Made by a program: the position numbers and the translations under genes
Shown here: positions 25,047 to 31,025 of the stretch, piece by piece
How positions within the stretch are numbered: the first letter of the stretch is position 1
How the letters are laid out: every line of letters starts with the position of its first letter
The notes under the pieces: generated by a model
The model's input: the letters and a program-made list of their open reading frames with translations, nothing else
Database searches by the model: none
Told to the model about the DNA's origin: nothing
Source: Fibrobacter sp.
Lineage (GTDB): Bacteria; Fibrobacterota; Fibrobacteria; Fibrobacterales; Fibrobacteraceae
Reading direction: 5' to 3'
DNA length: 33,736 nucleotides
NCBI GenBank assembly: GCA_031271785.1
Contig: JAISUZ010000077.1
Span: 1 to 33,736, forward strand

Positions 25047-25711
25047 ATTTCTCGAAAAAAGTAACTTCCAACCAGGAAGATATTCATTCCGATTTGGAAA
25101 AACTGGTAACGCGTTACGCCGCTTGTGATTACCGCCGGCCGGTAGCCGAACACACGCAGCGCGCTTTTGAGAGCGCGATGGAATTTGCAAACCGGTTTCC
25201 GAAACCTCTCATTTTGGATTCCGGTTGCGGCACGGGCGATAGCAGCCTTTCGCTTGCCAGGAAATTCCCGGAGCATCCGGTTCTCGGCCTCGACAAATCC
25301 GAAATACGGCTCCTCAAAAAAAACGAAGTCCCCGGAAATGTATTGCTGTTGCGCGCCGAGTTGCTTGATTTTTGGCGGCTTCTCGTTCAAAACAAAATCC
25401 CGGTGCATTTTCACGCTCTTTACTATCCGAACCCCTGGCCTAAACAATCGCATTTGGGTAGGCGTTTCCATGCGCACCCGGTTTTCCCGGCGCTGCTCCG
25501 GGTATCTCGGCGCCTGGAGCTCCGTACGAATTGGGAAATTTATGCGCGCGAATTTGCCGCCGCCGCCGAAACGGCGGCGCGCTTGTTCAGCCTGCCTTCG
25601 GATGTTTCGCTCAGCCGTTACATGCCGGAAGCCCCGGAGACCGCATTTGAAAAGAAGTATTTGGAAAGCGGGCATTTTTTGTGGCGCGTAATCTTTCTAT
25701 CTTTGAAGTAA
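25043..25711 (+). CDS. TrmB-like SAM-dependent methyltransferase (diverged)
   Basis: This 222-residue protein resembles TrmB, the enzyme that makes 7-methylguanine in tRNA. It has SAM motif LDSGCGTG at 58-65 and a YYPNPWPKQSHLGRR segment at 127-141 that corresponds to the TrmB PDPW region. A LRTNWEIYAREF segment near 160-172 corresponds to the usual TD site. In both positions the aspartate of canonical TrmB is asparagine (N130, N163), so tRNA guanine-N7 activity is uncertain and a paralogous role is likely. I use ATG 25043, which overlaps the radical SAM stop (ATGA). The longer frame from 24959 lies inside the upstream gene. No terminator is obvious after it. Confidence 0.75.
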   Translation: MNFSKKVTSNQEDIHSDLEKLVTRYAACDYRRPVAEHTQRAFESAMEFANRFPKPLILDSGCGTGDSSLSLARKFPEHPVLGLDKSEIRLLKKNEVPGNVLLLRAELLDFWRLLVQNKIPVHFHALYYPNPWPKQSHLGRRFHAHPVFPALLRVSRRLELRTNWEIYAREFAAAAETAARLFSLPSDVSLSRYMPEAPETAFEKKYLESGHFLWRVIFLSLK

Positions 25712-25901
25712 CTTTAGGGAACCTTTAAAAATTCATTTTCTATGAAATCGGCAATAATGCATCGCATCGGTTCGTTGTTCAAAGAGGCAAGTATCACCAA
25801 TACTCGCCGCTTTTCACTCCTGCTTCTGCCCGGTTTTTCCAGATTTCATGAACGTAAAGCAATTTTAAAAAGTCCCCTTTATTCCTATCGAGGAATCGCT
25901 T

Positions 25902-26162
25902 ATGACATTTGAAGAAATCGTCTCACTCTCCGTTCAGCGTAAAAAGGAAATGCCGGAAGGTAAGGGAACCACCGAACTTTTCAAAAAAGGGCCGCACGCG
26001 ATCGGGAAAAAATTAGTAGAAGAAGCGGCGGAATCCTGGATGGCCGCGCGCTATGAAACAAAAGACGACCTTGCGCTCGAACTTTCTCAGGTGCTTTATT
26101 ACGTTGCCGTGATGATGGCGGAAAAAGAACTCTCTTTAGAAGAGGTGTATAAAAAATTATGA
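25902..26162 (+). CDS. hisE: Phosphoribosyl-ATP pyrophosphatase (HisE)
   Basis: HisE hydrolyses phosphoribosyl-ATP to phosphoribosyl-AMP, the second step of histidine synthesis. The protein has 86 residues, the usual size for a stand-alone HisE with the MazG-like all-alpha fold. Recognisable are RKKEMPEGKGTTELFKKGPHAIGKKLVEEAAESWMAAR, read in parts at about 13-50, whose EExxE acidic cluster binds magnesium, and the ELSQVLYYVAVMMAE helix near 60-75. The ATG is preceded by a GAGGA site about 10 nt upstream. It overlaps hisG by 4 nt and starts the six-gene run to 29733. In many bacteria HisE is fused to HisI, but not here. Confidence 0.93.
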   Translation: MTFEEIVSLSVQRKKEMPEGKGTTELFKKGPHAIGKKLVEEAAESWMAARYETKDDLALELSQVLYYVAVMMAEKELSLEEVYKKL

Positions 26163-27001
26163 TTAAAGTCGCGCTCCCGAACAAAGGAATGCTTTTTGAA
26201 CCGACCCAACACCTTTTACAGGAATGCGGTTATAAAGCGGCAAAGCCTTACAAAACGCTGACCTCCGTCGATGAAAGAAACGGAATTGAATTTTATTTTC
26301 TCCGCCCGAGCGATATTCCCATGTACGTGGGCAAGGGAATTATCGACGCCGGCATTACCGGTATCGATTTTAATGCGGAAGCGAGCAGCCCTGCAGTAAA
26401 AATTCTCGACCTTCCTTTCGGAGCCTCCAAAATGTGCGCGGCGGTGCCGGAAGAATGCGGTATCACCACGCTTGCGGAATTGAAAGACAAACGCATTGCC
26501 ACGAGTTTTCCTGAAATTGTCAAGAACTATTACCGCAATCCCGATATGAATTTGGTGGTGCTCGAAGGCGCTGTGGAAATCTCCGTCAGTCTCGGCGTAG
26601 CCGATGCGGTAGTCGATGTGGTGGAAACGGGAACCACTTTAAAACAGGCGGGACTCCGGATTTTGGGAGAACCGCTCTTCAAAAGTAACGCGGCGTTATT
26701 CTCCCACCCGGAAAAACAGGAACTCGCGGAACTCTGCACGCTTATGCGCCGGATCGAAGGAAAACTCGTAGCGCAGTCTTACATGATGATCGAATACGAT
26801 GTACCTTCGGAACTCCTCGACAACGCTTGCGCCGTCACGCCGGGGCTCGATGCGCCGACCATTTCAAAATTGCATGGGCGCGACTGGTATGCCGTAAAAG
26901 CGATGGTGAGCCAGGCGGAAGCAAACCAGATTATGGACCGGTTGTGGAAACTCGGTTGCCGCAGCGTTCTTTTGTTCGCCATAAAATCAGCGCGTATTTG
27001 A
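26159..27001 (+). CDS. hisG: ATP phosphoribosyltransferase, long form (HisG)
   Basis: HisG catalyses the first, committed step of histidine synthesis, joining ATP and PRPP. It has 280 residues and is the long form. Residues about 1-205 are the periplasmic-binding-protein-like catalytic domain (LPNKGML at the N-terminus, GITGIDF near 66-72, and the PRPP loop VVDVVETGTTLKQAGL near 149-164). Residues about 206-280 form the ACT-like regulatory domain that binds histidine for feedback control. The long form does not need HisZ, and none is seen. The start overlaps hisE (ATGA). An EAL-domain gene follows after 3 nt. Confidence 0.95.
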   Translation: MIKVALPNKGMLFEPTQHLLQECGYKAAKPYKTLTSVDERNGIEFYFLRPSDIPMYVGKGIIDAGITGIDFNAEASSPAVKILDLPFGASKMCAAVPEECGITTLAELKDKRIATSFPEIVKNYYRNPDMNLVVLEGAVEISVSLGVADAVVDVVETGTTLKQAGLRILGEPLFKSNAALFSHPEKQELAELCTLMRRIEGKLVAQSYMMIEYDVPSELLDNACAVTPGLDAPTISKLHGRDWYAVKAMVSQAEANQIMDRLWKLGCRSVLLFAIKSARI

Positions 27002-27004
27002 TTT

Positions 27005-27664
27005 ATGTTTTTTGCAAATACATTAACCTATCTCGCTCGTCAGTCGATTTATGACCGGGAAGGGAATTTATTTGCTTACGAACTGCTGTTCCGTGATTCT
27101 ATGAGCACGGAAGCCGTGATTCAAGACGATTTGTTTGCTACCATGCAAGTACTGGAAAACAGCCAAAGCGATCCGGATTTTCTGAAAACGCTCGGCGAAC
27201 ACAAGGTGTTTGTGAATTGCAGCCGTGAAGCGCTCTTGAGTGAAATCCCCATGAAGCTCGATTCAAAACGGTTTGTTCTTGAAATCTTGGAAAATGTCGC
27301 CGCCGATGAAGCTGTGCTGAAAGTCGTTCGGGAATGTCATGCCCGCGGGCTTGAATTCGCTCTCGACGATGTAGTGTTTACGCCGGAAAAGATAAAAGAG
27401 CAGGAAGCCTTTTTCCCTTATGTGACTTACGCCAAAATGGATTTGATACTAAATTCCGCCGAAGCCCGTGCGGCGTCCGTTTCCTTTTTCAAAGAAAAAG
27501 GGATTCGCGTGCTTGCGGAAAAAGTGGAAACCGAAAAAGAGTACCGCGATTGTTTACGGGAAGGGTTTAACTATTTTCAGGGATTTTTTCTCGCCAAGCC
27601 GGAATTGATCATCGGGCAGAAAACGGAAATCGAAGCGTTTGTCGAAACGGAAGGGAGCGTATGA
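27005..27664 (+). CDS. EAL-domain protein of the YuxH/CdgJ type lacking HDOD
   Basis: This 219-residue protein is nearly all EAL domain, the fold of cyclic-di-GMP phosphodiesterases. It begins YLARQSIYDREGNLFAYELLFR, the N-terminus typical of YuxH-like proteins, in which an HDOD domain normally follows the EAL domain. Here the protein ends right after it. The EAL signature reads ELL (E26). Other pocket residues are N71, E93, D121-D122 (DDVV in place of DDFG), K144 (AKMD), E172/E175 (AEKVE) and Q192 (YFQGFFLAKP). Most metal and substrate residues remain, so activity or simple binding are both possible. Genes on either side overlap or nearly touch it (hisG 3 nt before, recR 4-nt overlap). Confidence 0.8.
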   Translation: MFFANTLTYLARQSIYDREGNLFAYELLFRDSMSTEAVIQDDLFATMQVLENSQSDPDFLKTLGEHKVFVNCSREALLSEIPMKLDSKRFVLEILENVAADEAVLKVVRECHARGLEFALDDVVFTPEKIKEQEAFFPYVTYAKMDLILNSAEARAASVSFFKEKGIRVLAEKVETEKEYRDCLREGFNYFQGFFLAKPELIIGQKTEIEAFVETEGSV

Positions 27665-28254
27665 TAGACCCGCCGAGCCTTGAAAAAATGATCGCCGAAT
27701 TTTCTTCCCTTCCGGGAATCGGGCGTAAAACCGCCCGGCGCCTCGCGTATCATTTGCTCACGCGCTCCCGGGGCCGCATCAAACCTTTTTGCGAAAGCCT
27801 GAAAGAAGCCGATGAAAAAATAAAAACGTGCAGCGTTTGCCACGCCTTCACCGAAGAAGACCCCTGCCCGCTTTGCGCGTCCCGCGAACACGCCAAAACG
27901 CTTTGCATCGTAGAAAAATCTTCGGACATACTCCCGTTCGAAAATGCCGGAATCCATCGCGGACTTTATCATGTACTCGGCGGCACGCTCTCGCCGCTCG
28001 ACGGCGTCGGGCCCGAAGAACTTCATATTCCCGGGCTGATCGAACGCATTCGGAAATTGAATCTGCAAGAGGTGATCCTCGCGCTCGGATCGAGTCCGGA
28101 AGCCGAAAGTACGGCGCTCCTTATTGATCGCCTGCTTCAGGATTTACCCGTAAAACGTACGCGCCTCGCTCGCGGCATTCCGATGGGGAGCGACCTTGAA
28201 TTTATAGATGAAATCACGATGCTCCGCGCTTTTGAAGGGAGAATCTCGCTATGA
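27661..28254 (+). CDS. recR: Recombination mediator RecR
   Basis: RecR works with RecO (and RecF) to load RecA onto single-stranded DNA at gaps. It has 197 residues, the family's normal length. Order of domains: helix-hairpin-helix SLPGIGRKTARRLAYHLL near 16-33, zinc finger with C57, C60, C69 and C72, a Toprim domain (VLGGTLSPLDGVGPEELHIPGL, here 105-126), and the C-terminal TRLARGIPMGSDLEFID segment of the Walker B-like region. The ATG overlaps the EAL gene stop (ATGA), and its own end overlaps engB in the same way. The link with an EAL gene and histidine genes is unusual. Confidence 0.96.
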   Translation: MIDPPSLEKMIAEFSSLPGIGRKTARRLAYHLLTRSRGRIKPFCESLKEADEKIKTCSVCHAFTEEDPCPLCASREHAKTLCIVEKSSDILPFENAGIHRGLYHVLGGTLSPLDGVGPEELHIPGLIERIRKLNLQEVILALGSSPEAESTALLIDRLLQDLPVKRTRLARGIPMGSDLEFIDEITMLRAFEGRISL

Positions 28255-28868
28255 GTCAGGTCAAGACCGTCGGGAACTTCAATATTTTCTCCGCGAAGTT
28301 TGTAAAAAGCGCGACTTCCTTAAGCCAGTTGCCGGAAGAACGCCTTCCGCAAATCGCGTTTCTCGGGCGATCCAATGTCGGAAAATCAAGCTTGCTCAAC
28401 GCGCTGATGGGTGAAAAAAATCTCGTAAAAGTAAGTTCCACTCCGGGCAAAACACAGGAAATTAATTTTTTTTGTGTCAACGACGCCTTCTATCTTGTGG
28501 ATTTACCGGGAGTCGGCTACGCCAAAGTCGGCATTGAAAAACGTGAAAAAATGGCATCGTTTATCCGTGATTATGTAGAACGCAGCGAAGACTTGAAAGG
28601 CGTTATTTATTTAGTGGATATTCGCCGCGGCTGGACGGCGATGGATCTTGTTACGGTCGAGGGTCTGCGGGAATCGAAATGCCCGGTGCTGATTGTTGCG
28701 AGTAAAAAAGACAAAGTCAACCAATCGGAACTCCGCGAAAACACAAAACTCATACAGAAAAAATTCGAGCTTGACGCGCCGCCGATTGTCGTAAGCTCTC
28801 TCAAAAAAATCGGTCTTGATTTATTGTGGAACGAAATTTTACTATCGGTATCCGAAAATGAAGAATGA
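28251..28868 (+). CDS. engB: Ribosome biogenesis GTP-binding protein EngB (YsxC/YihA)
   Basis: EngB is an essential GTPase of large-subunit ribosome assembly. It has 205 residues. G-motifs are clear: G1 GRSNVGKS at 39-46, G2 threonine within SSTPGKTQEINFF near 62-74, and G3 DLPG at 84-87 followed by GVGYAKV. G4 is SKKDK at 151-155 (usually TKxDK) and SSLKKIGLDLL is the G5 region. The change from T to S in G4 is conservative. The ATG overlaps recR by 4 nt. Its last 11 nt overlap the MlaE-like gene. It sits within the mixed operon beginning at hisE. Confidence 0.95.
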   Translation: MSQVKTVGNFNIFSAKFVKSATSLSQLPEERLPQIAFLGRSNVGKSSLLNALMGEKNLVKVSSTPGKTQEINFFCVNDAFYLVDLPGVGYAKVGIEKREKMASFIRDYVERSEDLKGVIYLVDIRRGWTAMDLVTVEGLRESKCPVLIVASKKDKVNQSELRENTKLIQKKFELDAPPIVVSSLKKIGLDLLWNEILLSVSENEE

Positions 28869-29733
28869 ACGCACCGCAAATCAATCGTTATCGTTCCCGG
28901 GGCGAATTTTCAGCCGCTTGGGAAATCTCTTCTTAAGTTCGCCTCCCGGTAAACTCTGTTTGCTTTTCGTTCAGGTCATCGCCTCTCTCTTTCAGAAAAA
29001 ATATTCACTCGCCTCCGATGTCCGCAGCATAAAAATGCAAACCTTTTTCTTCGGGGTCGAACTATTCCCGGCGTTATTTGTCGTCGCGACACTCTTCGGA
29101 ACCGTCGTGATTGTCGAAGCTATGACGGTCATGTCGAAAGTCGGGTTTTCGGATTCCTTCGGGAATCTGATGGTGATCGTAATTATCCGCGAACTGAGCC
29201 CGATTCTGACCGCGTTTTTCATCGCAGGCCGGAGCGGCTCCGCGCTCACCACACACATCGGAAGCATGCAAATCAATCATGAAGCCGACGCGCTCGCGAC
29301 CATGGGAATCAATCCCGTGCGTTACCTCGTCATGCCCGCTTTGTTCGGCGGCATACTTGCCATGGTTGCCATGAATCTGTTTTTCAGCTTCTCGGCCATT
29401 TTTTCCGGATTTTTCGTAATCAAGTGCGTAGATTTCTTTGTCGGAAACTGGATGCCGGTGCAGCTCAGCCTGTCTTATTTAGGAAACGCCATTATATCGT
29501 CCATGAGTTTTATGGACGTCGTCATGATTATTGTCAAACCCGTCGTATTTGCCGTTCTGATCGTACTCAACGCAAGCGAGCAAGCATTCTCCATCAAGCG
29601 CGACATCCGGGAAGTCCCGCAAGCCACATCCCGCTCCGTAATCTACTCCTTTTTATACGTCGTAGTCGCCGACGTTCTTTTATCCGGATTTTACATATTC
29701 CAGTATCTCGAAAAAGTTTCGAAAATTATTTGA
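28858..29733 (+). CDS. MlaE/YrbE-type ABC transporter permease
   Basis: This 291-residue protein belongs to the MlaE permease family, which with an ATPase and an MCE-domain protein moves phospholipids or other lipids between the membranes of diderm bacteria. Five to six hydrophobic helices are seen. The family hallmark lies at about residues 108-165: RELSPILTAFFIAGRSGSA, then the IGSM-x-H-EADALATMGINPVRYLVMP stretch. I chose ATG 28858, which overlaps engB by 11 nt. An upstream TTG start at 28816 would lie further inside engB. The expected partner genes (ATPase mlaF, MCE-domain mlaD) are not next to it, since a repeat-rich gap follows. Its partners must be elsewhere. Confidence 0.9.
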   Translation: MKNERTANQSLSFPGRIFSRLGNLFLSSPPGKLCLLFVQVIASLFQKKYSLASDVRSIKMQTFFFGVELFPALFVVATLFGTVVIVEAMTVMSKVGFSDSFGNLMVIVIIRELSPILTAFFIAGRSGSALTTHIGSMQINHEADALATMGINPVRYLVMPALFGGILAMVAMNLFFSFSAIFSGFFVIKCVDFFVGNWMPVQLSLSYLGNAIISSMSFMDVVMIIVKPVVFAVLIVLNASEQAFSIKRDIREVPQATSRSVIYSFLYVVVADVLLSGFYIFQYLEKVSKII

Positions 29734-29755
29734 GAAACGGCAAGGAATAAAATAG

Positions 29756-29760
29756 GGCGT
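29756..29760 (+). repeat. 5-bp direct repeat (left), putative target duplication
   Basis: GGCGT directly precedes the left inverted repeat of the MITE-like element, and an identical GGCGT (29868-29872) directly follows its right end. It fits a target-site duplication, though a 5-bp match alone could be chance. Confidence 0.45.
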
Positions 29761-29867
29761 GCCCCGGCGCATCCACAGACACCCTGATGCTGAAACAAGT
29801 TTTCAGAATCCATGCCAAATCCTGTCATGCTGAACTTGATTCAGCATCCACTATAATGCGCCGGGTC
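29761..29867. mobile_element. MITE-like element with terminal inverted repeats
   Basis: A 107-bp non-coding unit lies 27 nt after the MlaE-like gene. The ends are GCCCCGGCGCAT at 29761-29772 and ATGCGCCGGGTC at 29856-29867. These are inverted repeats matching at 11 of 12 positions, of which the inner 10 bp are perfect. GGCGT flanks both ends. Inside are two related palindromes. One is CTGAAA/TTTCAG (29790-29795 with 29801-29806, extended by GAT/ATC after one mismatch on each side). The other is ATGCTGAA/TTCAGCAT (29827-29834 with 29840-29847). Also, 29786-29801 pairs with 29833-29848 over 16 nt with one mismatch. There is no gene within. A non-autonomous transposable repeat or a REP/BIME-type intergenic element are the two readings. 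Confidence 0.6.
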
Positions 29868-29872
29868 GGCGT
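29868..29872 (+). repeat. 5-bp direct repeat (right), putative target duplication
   Basis: GGCGT follows the right inverted repeat of the MITE-like element and matches the left copy exactly. Confidence 0.45.
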
Positions 29873-30122
29873 ATCTCCGGGCTACCCTCCGGTCGGTGCT
29901 GCGCACTGCGCGCCTTTGGCGCGCACCCTCCGCCTGCCTCACGCAATGTTCGCACGGATCCAACGCTTCGCGACAAATTGGAGCGGCTTCCAGCCTGAAA
30001 GTGTGCAATGACATTGAGGAGAAGAGTCGCCTCGCACACAGAACCAATCTTCTTAAAATAAGCACCGCCGGTAAGAAAATTTGCTTAAATTAATTAAGAA
30101 CATATCATTAAAAGGAGAAATT
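29873..30122. other. Intergenic region before the patatin gene with GC-rich hairpin
   Basis: This non-coding part holds a perfect hairpin, TGCGCGCC at 29907-29914 and GGCGCGCA at 29918-29925 with a TTT loop, not followed by a T-run and so not a classic terminator. The stretch 29880-29960 is rich in CCTCCG- and GCGCAC-type words and looks like repeat-derived sequence. From 30040 onward the sequence becomes A/T-rich and includes TTAATTAA. A strong ribosome site, AAGGAG at 30112-30117, serves the patatin gene. I see no gene: the short frames across the repeat have no protein-like pattern. Confidence 0.5.
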
Positions 30123-30995
30123 ATGAAAACCTTACTCGCTATCGACGGCGGCGGCTTGTTCGGAATCGGTGTCGCCAACTGGATGCCCAAACTCAAAAAT
30201 TGGAAATTCGACTATTACGCGGGAACATCCGTAGGCGCCATATTGGCGGCTAGCTATGCTTCCGGAATCGCCCCGCTGAAAGTTCAGGAAATGTTCAACG
30301 GAAATTTACCGAAAAGAATATTCACCAAACCGGGATTCCCCTGGAATTTGAATCCGCTGAGATGTTCGACTTATGATAATAAAGAAGTAAAAAAAGTTTT
30401 GCTGGAAGTATTCGGCGACACAAAAGTAAAGGACGTTAAATTTCCATTGATTATCGTTGCATGGAATTATGACAAAAGAAAACAAAAAGTATTTACAAAT
30501 ATCAATAATAAAAATGAGTGTTCTAATGGAAATTATCTATTAAGAGATGCCGTATTGGCATCTATGAGTGCGCCGACCTATTTTCCGATAGCAGAAATTA
30601 GAGAACATGCCAATGCTCCTGTAGAGAATTTAGGCGATGGCGGCGTATGCGGTAACGATCCGTCTTTAGCGGGAATCGCTGCGATGCAAGACGACGGAAT
30701 AAAGATCGAAGACATCAAATGTTTGTCTATATGCACCGGCGGAGACCCCAAAGAGAAAAAGTTAAAAATGTTCAGTAAAGCCGGGTGGTTGCCTGTGGTG
30801 GTTGACATCATTACTCTGGGAAATGTGGGTTATACTTCTTATTGTGTAAAACGTATATTGGATGACCGATATTGCAGAGTCGCTCCGTGTACGCTGCCTG
30901 ACGGCTCCATGGATGATTTTAGTCTGGTCCCGAAAATCAAAGAAGTCTGGGAAACGCACAATCACCTGGAAGCCTGTAAATTCTTAAACTCGTGA
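30123..30995 (+). CDS. Patatin-like phospholipase
   Basis: This 290-residue protein is a compact patatin-domain hydrolase, an enzyme class that removes acyl chains from phospholipids with a Ser-Asp dyad. The oxyanion-hole loop DGGGLFGIG is at 8-16, the nucleophile elbow GTSVG at 34-38 (Ser36), and the catalytic aspartate is D172 in GDGGV. SMSAPTYFP near 147-155 is typical of the family. There is no signal peptide or membrane helix, so it is probably cytoplasmic. I use ATG 30123, 5 nt after AAGGAG. An in-frame ATG at 30081 lacks such a site. It stands alone behind a repeat region, differs in base composition from the operon before it, and converges on the ABC-F gene. Bacterial relatives include standalone lipases and anti-phage effectors. 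No partner for the latter is present. Confidence 0.85.
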   Translation: MKTLLAIDGGGLFGIGVANWMPKLKNWKFDYYAGTSVGAILAASYASGIAPLKVQEMFNGNLPKRIFTKPGFPWNLNPLRCSTYDNKEVKKVLLEVFGDTKVKDVKFPLIIVAWNYDKRKQKVFTNINNKNECSNGNYLLRDAVLASMSAPTYFPIAEIREHANAPVENLGDGGVCGNDPSLAGIAAMQDDGIKIEDIKCLSICTGGDPKEKKLKMFSKAGWLPVVVDIITLGNVGYTSYCVKRILDDRYCRVAPCTLPDGSMDDFSLVPKIKEVWETHNHLEACKFLNS

Positions 30996-31001
30996 ATAAG
31001 G

Positions 31002-31016
31002 GTAATGCCCCATTAC
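31002..31016. terminator. Small hairpin between convergent patatin and ABC-F genes
   Basis: GTAATG at 31002-31007 and CATTAC at 31011-31016 form a 6-bp stem with a CCC loop. It lies between two convergent stops that are only about 30 nt apart. The stem is weak and no long T-run follows, so a terminator role is tentative. Confidence 0.25.
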
Positions 31017-31025
31017 GGTTTCTCA

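Noticed and set aside
25742-25912. A 56-codon frame upstream of hisE as a possible his leader peptide
   Set aside because: It has only two histidines, no ribosome site and no attenuator hairpins, and it runs into hisE.
30081-30108. TTGCTT (30081-30086) and TATCAT (30103-30108) with a 16-nt spacer as a patatin promoter
   Set aside because: Transcription would start at about the Shine-Dalgarno itself, leaving no usable leader.
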